Shown here piece after piece: positions 26,968 to 35,897 of a stretch of 64,000 nucleotides of DNA (position 1 is its first letter; every line of letters starts with the position of its first letter). Below the pieces are notes generated by a model. The model was given only the letters and a program-made list of their open reading frames with translations, searched no databases and was not told the DNA's origin. Position numbers and translations under genes: made by a program. The stretch is from Roseiarcus sp963842835. GTDB taxonomy: Bacteria > Pseudomonadota > Alphaproteobacteria > Rhizobiales > Beijerinckiaceae. Where the stretch lies: positions 124,001-188,000 of the forward strand of contig CAWJIB010000012.1 of the NCBI GenBank assembly GCA_963842835.1, given 5' to 3'.

Positions 26968-28476
26968 CTATCGAGAAGCCTTTTCGAGCGCGGAGCCGGC
27001 CGTCACGGCCTCAGATATCGCGACTGCCCGTGGCGCGAGCTCGTGGTAGAGCGCGAGATAGCGGCGTGCAGATTCCGACCAACCGAAATGCTGAGCCATC
27101 GCCTGTCGTTGCACCTTGCGCCAAGCCACGGGCTGCCGGTACAGCGCCAGCGCCCGTTCGAGGCAGTGAAGCATATCGGCGGCATTCGCGCTCTCGAACG
27201 CGAACCCGGTTGCTGTACCTTGACGGAGCGAGCGGTCGGTCGCAGCCACTATGGTATCGCAGAGCCCACCTGTGCGTCTCACGACGGGCAAGGCGCCGTA
27301 GCGCATCCCATATAGCTGCGTGAGCCCGCACGGCTCGAAGCGGGCCGGATGAAGCAAGATGTCGCCGCCCGCGAGAAACCGGTGTGCAAGCGGCTCCTCG
27401 TAGCCGATGCGGACCGCGATCCGACCCGGGTACTGGCGCGCCGCCAGCTCAAAGCGCTCTTCGAGGAGGCGATCTCCGTCCCCGACCAGCGCGCATTGGG
27501 CGCCACTCTCGATGATCCTGGGCAACGCAACGGCAACCACATCCGCCATCTTCTGTTCCGTGATCCTATCCAGAAAAACGACGAGCGCGGCCTCCGAATC
27601 CACATCGAGACCGAGTTCCGCTTGCAGCGCCGTCTTGCACACCCGCTTGCCGGCGATGTTTTGCAAATTGAAGTTAGCGGAGAGATGGGCGTCGGTCGCG
27701 GGATCCCAAATCCGGTAATCTGCCCCATTGAGGATGCCGACCAGATCTTTCGCGCGAAGTTGCAGCAACCCTTCGAGCCCGCAGCCATATTCGGCAGTGA
27801 GGATCTCCCGCGCGTATGTGGGGCTCACGGTTGTCAGACGATCGCTGTAGCTGATGCCGGCTTTGAGAAACGATATCTTGCCATAGAACTCGAGCCCGTT
27901 CGGGATAAGGCTGTCGCCAGGAAGGCCGAGTTGGGGAAAGAGGTCAGCGGGAAACAGACCCTGAAAGGCGAGGTTGTGTATCGTGAACAACGTCGCAGGC
28001 CTTTGACCGGAGGTTCCGGCCAAGATCGCCGGCAGGAGCCCGGCATGCCAATCGTTGGCATGGACAACGTCGGCCCGCCAATCCGGCGCTAGCAAGCCGA
28101 GCGAAAGGCGAGCAGCGACATGGTTGAACATTGCGAAGCGTTGCGCATTGTCGGGCCAGTCTTGCCTATTCTCGTCCTGGTAAGGGCCGCCGGAACGCCG
28201 AAACAGCGAAGGGCAGTCGACGAGCCGGAGGGGGAGGGCGGTATCAGGTGTGCGCGTGGAGATCAGCCGCATCGGACCTGCACCCATGAAATCCGCGAGT
28301 TCGACCTCTACCGACTTGTTGGCTGCGGACTCGATGGCTTTCGGATAGCCCGGGAGCAGCAGCCGCATCTCGGCGCCGAGCGCGGTCAGCGCCTTTGGAA
28401 GCGCCGCGCTTACATCGGCGAGGCCGCCGGTCTTGATGAGAGGGTAGATCTCGGAAGATACGAAGAGCACGCGCAT
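26968..28476 (-). CDS. glgA: Glycogen synthase (ADP-glucose-dependent, GT5)
   Basis: 502 residues. Extends alpha-1,4-glucan from ADP-glucose. Motifs in order: KTGGLADVSAALP (residues ~15-27, nucleotide-sugar site), VVHANDWHAGLLPAILAG, LTTVSPTYAREILT, and the C-terminal HPARFEPCGLTQLYGMRYGA followed by TGGLCDTI. GGAG lies before a double ATG; the second, at 28476, has the better spacing. First gene of the leftward operon. No glgC is in the window, so ADP-glucose must come from elsewhere. Confidence 0.94.
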   Translation of the reverse strand: MRVLFVSSEIYPLIKTGGLADVSAALPKALTALGAEMRLLLPGYPKAIESAANKSVEVELADFMGAGPMRLISTRTPDTALPLRLVDCPSLFRRSGGPYQDENRQDWPDNAQRFAMFNHVAARLSLGLLAPDWRADVVHANDWHAGLLPAILAGTSGQRPATLFTIHNLAFQGLFPADLFPQLGLPGDSLIPNGLEFYGKISFLKAGISYSDRLTTVSPTYAREILTAEYGCGLEGLLQLRAKDLVGILNGADYRIWDPATDAHLSANFNLQNIAGKRVCKTALQAELGLDVDSEAALVVFLDRITEQKMADVVAVALPRIIESGAQCALVGDGDRLLEERFELAARQYPGRIAVRIGYEEPLAHRFLAGGDILLHPARFEPCGLTQLYGMRYGALPVVRRTGGLCDTIVAATDRSLRQGTATGFAFESANAADMLHCLERALALYRQPVAWRKVQRQAMAQHFGWSESARRYLALYHELAPRAVAISEAVTAGSALEKASR

Positions 28477-28519
28477 CATGGTCTCCACAAAGCGCTGCAA
28501 TTCCGCGGCTCCATCATCT

Positions 28520-28810
28520 TTTCAACGACGACGATTGGCTTGATTTCGGCTTCGCCCACAACGCCATCCTCGGTGAACCAATCTCCCCAAAAAGTGTCGG
28601 CGACCCGGCAGTTGCACGCATTGACCCAACGCAACGCGCTGCAAGCCCGCGTCTGTCGGCGATAACTCGCGGCGGCTGGCCTCCTCCAGCTTCGCTTTCA
28701 GCCATTCGGCCGCGGCGCCGGCCGCTTCACGTACCCCCGGCCGTCGTCGCCCCGAAGAACAACGCCTCCACCTTCCTCAGTCGCTCACGAAGCTGGTCTT
28801 CGATCAACAT
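28520..28810 (-). pseudogene. DUF2786-like gene broken by a one-base insertion
   Basis: From ATG 28810 the frame reads MLIEDQLRERLRKVEALFFG, TTAGG, then stops early. Dropping one G from a run of five near 28735 continues it as VREAAGAAAEWLKAKLEEAS, the typical continuation of the DUF2786 N-terminal helix pair. The expected later part (LPDxWSxxLFxALCRRY) is absent. No other gene is seen in 28477-28922. Confidence 0.5.
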
Positions 28811-28922
28811 GGCGCGGCTCCTCAGCCAGATCGCGGCCATCGCGCACCTCTGCCGTCAATCCAAGACGCCCAGCTATCCATAGGCCTCCGGTATCCGCAG
28901 TGGGGTGCTCGTACCGGTTACG

Positions 28923-29591
28923 CTACTTCTGCAAAACGATTACAGGCGCACCTATGGGAACTCGATCGTAAAGATCGATGATGTCTTGGTTGACGAGGCG
29001 GATGCAACCACTGGAGACGGCCGTCCCAATCGTCTCCGGTTCCATCGTTCCATGCAACCTGAAATGCGTGTCCTCGCCATCACGGTAGAGATAGAGGGCC
29101 CGAGCCCCCAAGGGATTATCTATGCCCCCCGGCATGCCTCCGGCGTAGGCTGCGTATCGCGGGATGGCGCTGATCATGGTCGCCGTTGGCGTCCAACTCG
29201 GCCATTCCGCCTTGCGCCCGATAATCGCAGAGCCTTGAAAATTGAGCGCCTCCTCCCGTCCGACTCCAACGGCGTAGCGAAGCGCGCGTCCGCCTGCCTG
29301 AACTAGATACAATCTGCGCTCAGCAATGTTTACGACCACTGTTCCAGGTCGATAAGGCCCTGAAAATGCGACTTCCTGTCGAAGTAATTCTGGATCGCGC
29401 GCGCTGACGTCAATGCCGGTGATCGGAAATGGCTCGTTGGCCACAGGGCCATAGTTGGCGCCGGCGCTTACTAAGCCAGTCCCGGGGGCGTTGCACCCGG
29501 CTGGAAGGGCGAGAACGCCAGCGAGGAAGACACGGCGGGTCAATGTTGAATTGATCGCGCCTCGAACGTGATGCGGGATTTTCTCGATCAT
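28923..29591 (-). CDS. L,D-transpeptidase (YkuD), exported
   Basis: About 222 residues. Cross-links peptidoglycan (3-3 links) or attaches proteins to it in the periplasm. The N-terminus has a twin-arginine-like TRRVFLAGVLALPAGC sequence ending in a lipobox-like cysteine, so it may be a lipoprotein. The catalytic YkuD motif is HGTMEPETIGTAVSSGCIRL (His and the Cys of SSGCIR). The ATG at 29591 is preferred; a longer frame to 29639 adds 16 residues before the export signal. Confidence 0.9.
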   Translation of the reverse strand: MIEKIPHHVRGAINSTLTRRVFLAGVLALPAGCNAPGTGLVSAGANYGPVANEPFPITGIDVSARDPELLRQEVAFSGPYRPGTVVVNIAERRLYLVQAGGRALRYAVGVGREEALNFQGSAIIGRKAEWPSWTPTATMISAIPRYAAYAGGMPGGIDNPLGARALYLYRDGEDTHFRLHGTMEPETIGTAVSSGCIRLVNQDIIDLYDRVPIGAPVIVLQK

Positions 29592-29896
29592 TTCGGTCTT
29601 GCCATGAATTCCGCAAATCAACAGCCACTGATGTTCCATTCTAGAGTGATCGGCTCGATGGCGCTGCGCCGTCTACCGCCTCGACACGTTCCGGCGTCGA
29701 TCATGCGCGCTCGCGACCTATGAAGCCTTGCCGCTGATCGCGTCGCTCTCAAAGCACGACATGGTGCAGGTATTTGGGAAGCCGGTTGTCGCCGTGCCGA
29801 ACGCGCCCGAACTCGAAGCGCGTGCCGTTGCACCCGCGCCGATAACACGCCGCGCGCCGTGATCGCCGACATTGCGAACGCTCCGCCGCCGTTCCC
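29592..29896. other. Gap with a possible gene fragment
   Basis: 305 bases. On the plus strand one frame from about 29707 to 29863 is protein-like (YEALPLIASLSKHDMVQVFG then KPVVAVPNAPELEARA) but has no proper start, and I do not recognise it. Nothing else is seen. Confidence 0.3.
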
Positions 29897-30249
29897 TCAC
29901 CCGGCGGTCACAGTTGTGCGCAGCTTCAGAGGTGAGTCGATCATTCTAAGTTTCTCGAAACTGCTCCCCGTGCCGCGGATCGTGACGTTGCCGTAGTTGA
30001 ATAGTCGGCCGATCAGCGTCTGATCAACGTCGACGCTTTCGACCTTCTGCATATTCATTTCGACTGTATGCCGGCGTATCAGGCCGCGCTTGAGTATGAT
30101 GCGGCGGTCGGTGACGGCGATTTCCGTCGTCCAGCGGCGAAACCAGGCGGGAAGAAACGCGACGATGGCCGCGACGGCGAAGACAATTGCGGCGAACCAG
30201 CTGATATCCACCATTTCGGCATAGCTCGCACCGGCGAGCAGCGCCGCTA

Positions 30250-31298
30250 GAGCGGTTTCCTAGCTGGGTAAATCGGCCTGGGATTCCCAAGTTTGGATTA
30301 ATCTGATTCAAGCTATGCGCCGGCGAAGGAGGCCGGGAGGCATGGCTCTTTCGGACGATCTTCGGGAACGTTTGGTTGCGGCAGTGAACGCCGGGCAGTC
30401 GCGACGAGCGGCGGGCGAACAATTCGGCGTGAGCGCGGCGAGCGCGGTTCGCTGGATGCAGCGCGTGCGCGAGACGGGGAGTTTTGCGGCTAAGCCGTCT
30501 GGCGGCGACAATCGCTCGGACCGCATTGAAAACCAGGCCGACTTCATCCTGGCGGCGGTGGCGGCCAAACCCGACATCACGCTCGCCGAGTTGCGGGCGA
30601 AGCTAATCGACGAGCGCGCAGAAGCCTTCGGCACGACGACGATCTGGCGCTTCTTCCAACGCCGCAAGATCACGCTCAAAAAAAGTCCGCGCATGCCGCC
30701 GAGCAAGAGCGGCCGGATATCCTGAAACGGCGCGAGGACTGGTTCGACGACCAACTCGACCTCGATCCCGAGACGCTCGTCTTCATCGACGAAACATGGG
30801 CCTCGACCAATATGGCGCGTCGATATGGGCGCGCGCCCAGGGGTCAGCGGTTGCGCGCCGCGATCCCGCACGGTCACTGGAAAACGACGACTTTCGTGGC
30901 GGGGCTACGCGTGACGGGCATGACAGCTCCGCTCGTCTTCGACGGGCCGATCAACGCCCAGGTCTTCGAGGCCTACGTGGAGCAATTCCTCGCGCCCACA
31001 TTGAGACCCGGCGACGTCGTCATCATGGACAATCTGTCGAGCCACAAGGGGCCGAAAGTGCGCGCAATGATCGAGGCGGCCGGGGCAAGCCTGCGCTATC
31101 TGCCGCCCTACAGTCCCGACTTCAACCCGATCGAAAAGGCTTTCGCCAAGCTCAAGGCCCTCTTGCGAAAGGCCGCCGAGCGAACCGTTGAAGGCTTATG
31201 GTCAGCCATCGGCCGATGCGTCGACCTCTTCAGCCCCGGCGAATGCCAAAACTATTTCGTCGCCGCTGGATACGATGCAGTCTGATCGGAAACCGCTC
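30250..31298 (+). mobile_element. IS630-family insertion sequence
   Basis: 1049 bases, flanked on each side by TA (30248-30249 and 31299-31300), the target duplicated by this family. Ends carry GAGCGGTTTCC and its inverted copy. The insertion interrupts the PH-domain gene. Confidence 0.92.
30342..31285 (+). CDS. IS630-family transposase in two frames (frameshift product)
   Basis: The first frame (ATG 30342 to 30725) holds the helix-turn-helix part (LRERLVAAVNAGQSRRAAGE, FGVSAASAVRWMQ). The second, to 31285, holds the DDE catalytic part (VFIDETWASTNMARRYG, DVVIMDNLSSHKG, YLPPYSPDFNPIEKAFAKLK). A run of seven A at 30678-30684 allows a -1 shift that joins them (LKKKSAHAAEQERPDILKRR). IS630 elements are known to use such shifts, so the enzyme may be active. 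Confidence 0.85.
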
Positions 31299-31530
31299 TA
31301 GCGCGCAAATCGCCAGCAGAATCGCCGGCGTGTAACTCGTCCAGCTGACGGTGGTGCGGTAGCGGACCTGCTCGCCCGGTTCGAGGATGCTGTCGATATA
31401 GGTCATCGCGGGCGCTCTCTTAGCGGACATCCTTCGGACTGATCGGCACGAGGCGTAATCGAGCGGGTGAATTGGCGCGCTCGCCTTTGCGCAGATGGGG
31501 CCGCCGAGTTCCCCGGCGGCGGTCTCGCGA

Positions 31531-31719
31531 TCAACCACGTTCGGTCATGCTGCGGTAGGCCCTTGCCGGCCACGCGAGCGCATTGGGCAGAGCCTGCGCG
31601 ACGCTCGTGGCGAGTTCGGAAGCTGAAGCGCTATTCCACTTGTCCTTGATCGTGGGCGCTAGCGCGACGCCAACCCCGACAAGATAGATGATCACCAGCA
31701 AAGCGATGAGTAAACGCAT
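31531..31719 (-). CDS. Small single-helix membrane protein
   Basis: 62 residues: a membrane helix at the N-terminus (LLIALLVIIYLVGVGVALAP) and a polar tail (WNSASASELATSVAQALPNA). Function unknown. GGAG precedes the ATG at 31719. It lies 124 bases upstream of the PH-domain gene in the same direction, with a FixJ-type box 65 bases before its start, so both were probably one unit before the IS630 insertion. Confidence 0.6.
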   Translation of the reverse strand: MRLLIALLVIIYLVGVGVALAPTIKDKWNSASASELATSVAQALPNALAWPARAYRSMTERG

Positions 31720-31754
31720 CGACCCGTTCTCCGAATGTCCTGCTGCGGAAGGCA

Positions 31755-31798
31755 GAATATCGCTACAGCGGCGACGCGATAGAATCGGAATCTACTCA
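31755..31798 (-). promoter_or_regulatory. FixJ-type box and -10 for the small membrane-protein gene
   Basis: On the minus strand TGAGTAGATTCCGA (31785-31798), then ATATTC (31755-31760) 24 bases downstream. Start codon at 31719. Confidence 0.65.
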
Positions 31799-32204
31799 TT
31801 GGCCAGCTTAACTGCGACCATGGCGCAGGGGCGTTCGTGAACGCGACGGCGGCGGTGCGACGCGAAACGGATCACGGAGCGCCGAAGCGTGCCCCACAAA
31901 AGCAGACGGGCCGCCGGGCTACGCGGCGGCTGAATCACAGGCGGGGAGATTGGTTGTAATTCGGCGCGGGGTCCGAATGCCGATCGGTGCGCTAACCTTC
32001 TGACGATATTCAGTTGAGTGGGGGTGAACATGTCGAGCCGCTTCACAATCTTCGTGCCCGCCTTGGCCGCGCGGGCGGCGTCGCAACCCCGACCAGCGCC
32101 GCCGCCCGCGCTAGCCCAGAGACCAACCTTGAACTAACATTCGCCTTGCACCAGTCGCCGGGGGCTGATCAGTTCGGCCTGCTGCTCGCACTGGGTCTGA
32201 TGTT

Positions 32205-32218
32205 CTGATGCAGATCAA
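32205..32218 (+). promoter_or_regulatory. FNR/FixK-like box
   Basis: CTGATGCAGATCAA matches the TTGAT-N4-ATCAA anaerobic activator site at nine of ten positions. It lies 82 bases before the DUF2892-like gene, and a class II arrangement would put the -10 near 32241-32249 (TTTATT). Confidence 0.45.
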
Positions 32219-32299
32219 TGCGACGCAAAAAATATCATCTAGCTTTTATTGAAACTAGCCGCCGATCTTGCACCGAGCCGTCGGAGGTAAATAAAAATT

Positions 32300-32599
32300 A
32301 TGGCAAGTCGCAGGGGCATTTACATCGTCCCGACTGACCGCTTGTACATCGAGCGGACGGTATGGCTGATCGCCGATTTCGTTTTGTTGACCGCGACGGT
32401 GCTGGCCGTGCTACTGAATCCGCTGATGTTTTGGTTCGCCGCGATCGGCTACTGCATCTTGGCCAAGATATTGTTTTGGATCGGCGCCGAACCGCGGCTG
32501 AATCCGGGCGCGTTGGGCGTTGCAAGCCATTACAGCGGTCGCGGCAGCTTGAAATTTTCGGAACGGCAGCCTTTTCACGATCTTGATTCAACAACGTGA
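32300..32599 (+). CDS. Small inner-membrane protein, DUF2892-like
   Basis: 99 residues. The segment YIERTVWLIADFVLLTATVL followed by a second helix (LMFWFAAIGYCILAKILFWI) has the two-helix layout and the conserved ERxVxLIAG-like start of DUF2892 proteins, which often accompany sulphur or low-oxygen genes. A polar tail of 35 residues follows. A GGAGG site lies 13 bases before the ATG, rather far. A possible FixK box upstream suggests oxygen control (inference). Confidence 0.6.
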   Translation: MASRRGIYIVPTDRLYIERTVWLIADFVLLTATVLAVLLNPLMFWFAAIGYCILAKILFWIGAEPRLNPGALGVASHYSGRGSLKFSERQPFHDLDSTT

Positions 32600-32973
32600 C
32601 GACGCCATCCGAAGGGTCCTTGCATGGCAAGTTCAAGCGAGCGGGTTGGATTGACGATTATATCTCGACGTTGCTCGCCCAATTTTGAAATGAGATTGCC
32701 CCGGTCCGCCGCGTCGTCGAGCGGCGGCTTTGCGGCTCTGAAAGGGACGAAACAACCGCGAGTCGCTACAAGGCCCCTGAGCTGCCATGAGTAGATTCCG
32801 AGTCTGACTACGCGAGATCGAAGCTGGGTATATTTTGAGCCAATGGGGTCACGATTGCCTGTGCAATCCGTGAACTGGCAGAAAAGTCTGGTGACCGATT
32901 GGCGAATTATGTCGCCAATGACCAGTCTGTCTCGTGACCGCTCGTCGTTGGAGGCTCTAAATTGCGAGGCAAT
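32600..32973. other. Leader of the dxs-ispH gene
   Basis: 374 bases without a gene. The only element recognised is the FixJ-type box at 32788-32801 with its -10. The minus strand has a long open frame continuing into dxs, which I take as a shadow. Confidence 0.5.
32788..32834 (+). promoter_or_regulatory. FixJ-type box and -10 upstream of dxs-ispH
   Basis: TGAGTAGATTCCGA (32788-32801), CTGACT as possible -35, and TATATT (32829-32834) 27 bases after the box. The start codon is 172 bases after the box. Confidence 0.6.
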
Positions 32974-35844
32974 ATGCTCCAAGGCATCAACAGTCCGAGA
33001 GATTTGCGGCTCCACGCGTCGGCGGACCTTGAGCAAATCGCAAAAGAACTCAGAGCCGAGACTATAAAGGCTGTTTCCGTTACCGGTGGCCATCTGGGTG
33101 CGGGTCTTGGCGTCGTCGAACTGACAATAGCGCTGCACTACGTCTTCGACACGCCCAAAGACCGGCTGATCTGGGACGTCGGGCACCAAGCGTATCCCCA
33201 TAAAATCCTGACCGGTCGCAAAGATCGGATTCGTACGCTGCGGACCGCAGGAGGCCTTTCGGGCTTTACCAAACGATCCGAAAGCGAATACGACCCGTTC
33301 GGCGCCGCGCATGCCTCGACCTCGATTTCAGCCGCCCTCGGCATGGCGGTGGCGCGCGACTTGAGAAATGAGAAACACAACATCATAGCGGTGATCGGCG
33401 ACGGCTCGATGTCGGCCGGGATGGCTTACGAGGCCCTAAACAACGCCGGGGCGATGAATAGTCGGCTGATCGTAATCCTCAATGACAACGACATGTCGAT
33501 CGCGCCATCGGTCGGCGCCATGTCCGGATATTTTTCGCGCCTGATTTCGAGCCAAACCTATCGTTCCCTGCGCGATATTGGCAAGCAACTTGCCCGGCGA
33601 CTGCCGAAATCCCTAGAAATCAAGGCTGAGCGCCTTGACCAATTTGCGCGCGGCTTCTGGACCGGCGGATCGCTGTTCGAAGAACTTGGATTTTCTTATG
33701 TGGGGCCGATCGACGGCCACAAATTCGACCACCTCCTTCCTGTGCTGCGAAACGTTCGTGACGCCCGCAACGGCCCGATCCTCGTGCACGTCGTAACGAA
33801 GAAGGGCAAAGGCTACGCGCCCGCGGAAGCCTCTAGCGACAAATACCACGCCGTCGCAAAATTCGACGTCGCGACGGGAGAACAATCGAAAGCCAAGGCA
33901 AAGGCGCCGTCTTTCACCAAGGTTTTCGCAGAAAGCCTTGTCAAGGAGGCGATGAAGGACGATCGCATCGTGGCCGTAACGGCAGCGATGCCGGCGGGCA
34001 CGGGGCTCGATATTTTCGGCAAAGCCTTCCCGACGCGAACATTCGACGTAGGTATAGCCGAGCAGCATGCGGTGACGTTCGCCGCGGGCCTTGCCGCGGA
34101 AGGCTACAAGCCGTTCTGCGTTATTTATTCGACGTTTTTGCAGCGCGGTTACGATCAAGTTGTGCACGATGTGGCGATTCAATCGTTGCCCGTGCGCTTC
34201 GCGATCGACCGGGCTGGGCTTGTCGGCGCCGATGGTCCCACACACGCCGGTTCATTCGACGTCGCCTATCTCGGCTGCCTCCCAGGCTTCGTAATTATGG
34301 CCGCGGCGGACGAGGCTGAGCTTACGCATATGATTGCCACCGCCGCCGCGATCGATGATCGCCCCTCCGCGGTTCGTTACCCGCGCGGCGACGGCCTCGG
34401 TGTCGCGATCCCGAAAGTCGGCGTTCCGCTCGAAATCGGCAAGGGACGAATTGTTCGCCAAGGCGACAAAGTCGCACTGCTCTCGTTTGGCGCGCGCCTT
34501 GCGGAATGTTCGAAGGCCGCAGTGGAACTCGCTAAGCTTGGTCTTTCCACCACGGTCGCGGACGCTCGCTTCGCCAAGCCGCTTGATGTCGATCTTATTT
34601 TGAAGCTCGCTCGTGAGCACGAAATGCTCATCACGATCGAAGAAGGATCAATCGGCGGCTTCGGCTCTTACGTGCTGCAGACGTTGGCCGAGCACGGGCA
34701 GCTCGACCGCGGCGTCAAAGTCCGCTCCATGGTTCTACCCGACGAGTTCTTAGCGCACGACAGCCCAGAGGCGATGTACGCTAAGGCCGGGCTTGATGCC
34801 GAGGGGATCGTCGCAAAAGTACTCGACGTTCTCGGCGGCAACCCGAGTCAAATCCGCCCGGTCGACGCCAACGTGAAGGCGATCGCGTCCGTCGTAGCGC
34901 CGCGACGTCGCGCCCCCATGCGAGTTATTCTCGCTCAGCCGCGCGGCTTCTGCGCTGGCGTCGTGCGTGCGATTGAAATCGTCGAACGCTCGCTGGAGAA
35001 ATACGACCAGCCCGTCTATGTGCGCCACGAGATCGTTCATAACAAGCACGTCGTCGACGGTCTAAAGGCTAAAGGCGCCCGCTTCGTCGAGAAGCTGTCC
35101 GAAATCCCGGACAACGCCATCACAATATTCAGCGCGCACGGCGTGCCGAAGAAGGTGGAGCAGGAGGCGGCGGCGCGTCAGCTCATCGTCCATAACGCCA
35201 CGTGCCCCTTGGTCACCAAGGTTCATATCCAGGCCAAGCGTTACGTGATGCAGGGACGAACGCTTATCCTCATTGGTCACGCGGGCCACGCGGAAGTGGA
35301 GGGCACGCTGGGGCAGGTTTCCGCTCCGGTCGTGCTCGTTCAGACCGAGAGCGATGTCGCAAGCCTCACGATTCCCGCCGACACACCGGTCGGTTATGTG
35401 ACGCAGACGACGTTGAGCGTGGATGACACCAAAGGAATCATCGCCGCCTTACATCAGCAATTCAGCGATCTCGTCGGTCCTGACACACGCGACATTTGTT
35501 ACGCGACGCAAAATCGTCAGACGGCGGTTCGCGACTTGTGCAAAGAAGTGGACGTGATCATAGTTGTAGGCGCCAAAAATAGTTCTAATTCAAATCGGTT
35601 GTGTGAGATAGGTGCGGAAATGGGAGTGCCGAGTTATCTCATCGCCGACAGCACCGATCTTCGTCACGAGTGGGTGGAGAACGCCCGCTCCGTCGGCGTC
35701 ACCGCCGGCGCTTCCGCGCCCGAGCAACTCGTGCAAGGCGTCGTTCGTTGGCTCCGCCGCTTTGGCCCTGTCGAAATTTCGACCCTGGATGGCCCCAATG
35801 AGTCCGTACAGTTTCGGTTACCTGTGCACCTGGCGCGAGCGTAA
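32974..35844 (+). CDS. dxs-ispH: Fused 1-deoxyxylulose-5-phosphate synthase / IspH reductase
   Basis: One 956-residue frame joins the first and last enzymes of the MEP isoprenoid pathway. Residues about 1-630 are Dxs, which condenses pyruvate and glyceraldehyde 3-phosphate using thiamine diphosphate. Seen: WDVGHQAYPHK, GDGSMSAGMAYEALNNAG (142 on) with NDNDMSI, GIAEQHAVTFAAGLA (catalytic Glu) and DRAGLVGADGPTHAG. From residue 649 the IspH part (HMBPP reductase, [4Fe-4S]) has iron ligands in RGFCAGV, NATCPLV and DICYATQ, histidines matching positions 41, 74 and 124 and the acid of HAEVEG at 126 of stand-alone IspH. About 15-20 linker residues (VVAPRRRAP) lie between. Start ATG 32974 behind GAGG; a TTG at 32962 is an alternative. 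The internal ATG at 34918 lacks a ribosome site. Confidence 0.93.
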   Translation: MLQGINSPRDLRLHASADLEQIAKELRAETIKAVSVTGGHLGAGLGVVELTIALHYVFDTPKDRLIWDVGHQAYPHKILTGRKDRIRTLRTAGGLSGFTKRSESEYDPFGAAHASTSISAALGMAVARDLRNEKHNIIAVIGDGSMSAGMAYEALNNAGAMNSRLIVILNDNDMSIAPSVGAMSGYFSRLISSQTYRSLRDIGKQLARRLPKSLEIKAERLDQFARGFWTGGSLFEELGFSYVGPIDGHKFDHLLPVLRNVRDARNGPILVHVVTKKGKGYAPAEASSDKYHAVAKFDVATGEQSKAKAKAPSFTKVFAESLVKEAMKDDRIVAVTAAMPAGTGLDIFGKAFPTRTFDVGIAEQHAVTFAAGLAAEGYKPFCVIYSTFLQRGYDQVVHDVAIQSLPVRFAIDRAGLVGADGPTHAGSFDVAYLGCLPGFVIMAAADEAELTHMIATAAAIDDRPSAVRYPRGDGLGVAIPKVGVPLEIGKGRIVRQGDKVALLSFGARLAECSKAAVELAKLGLSTTVADARFAKPLDVDLILKLAREHEMLITIEEGSIGGFGSYVLQTLAEHGQLDRGVKVRSMVLPDEFLAHDSPEAMYAKAGLDAEGIVAKVLDVLGGNPSQIRPVDANVKAIASVVAPRRRAPMRVILAQPRGFCAGVVRAIEIVERSLEKYDQPVYVRHEIVHNKHVVDGLKAKGARFVEKLSEIPDNAITIFSAHGVPKKVEQEAAARQLIVHNATCPLVTKVHIQAKRYVMQGRTLILIGHAGHAEVEGTLGQVSAPVVLVQTESDVASLTIPADTPVGYVTQTTLSVDDTKGIIAALHQQFSDLVGPDTRDICYATQNRQTAVRDLCKEVDVIIVVGAKNSSNSNRLCEIGAEMGVPSYLIADSTDLRHEWVENARSVGVTAGASAPEQLVQGVVRWLRRFGPVEISTLDGPNESVQFRLPVHLARA

Positions 35845-35897
35845 TCGGCTCTCGCTTCCAAAAACTCGCGGCCTGACCAGTCACCGAAAGACAAGTT

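Larger units (their letters stand above)
29897..31406 (-). pseudogene. PH-domain (bPH2) membrane protein gene split by IS630
   Basis: The ATG at 31406 starts MTYIDSILEPGEQVRYRTTV and on to LLAICAL at 31299. The gene resumes at 30247 as AALLAGASYAEMVDISWFAA and ends ...SPLKLRTTVTAG at 29897. Removing 30250-31298 and one copy of the TA target joins the two parts in frame to about 152 residues: two membrane helices followed by a bacterial PH domain (TDRRIILKRGLIRRHTVEMN, VESVDVDQTLIGRLFNYGNV). The 3' part could perhaps still be expressed from an internal start at 30214 (105 residues), but lacks the first helix. Confidence 0.85.
31720..32299. other. Gap holding two regulatory sites
   Basis: 580 bases between divergent genes. 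It contains the FixJ-type box at 31785-31798 and a FNR/FixK-like palindrome at 32205-32218. Open frames here are arginine-rich and not convincing. Confidence 0.5.

Noticed and set aside
31792..32208. Small frames in the gap before the DUF2892-like gene
   Set aside because: They overlap the regulatory sites, lack ribosome sites and have no recognisable protein features.
34918..35844. IspH as a separate gene starting at the internal ATG
   Set aside because: No ribosome-binding site is visible before 34918 and the frame runs through without a stop, so a fusion is the simpler reading.
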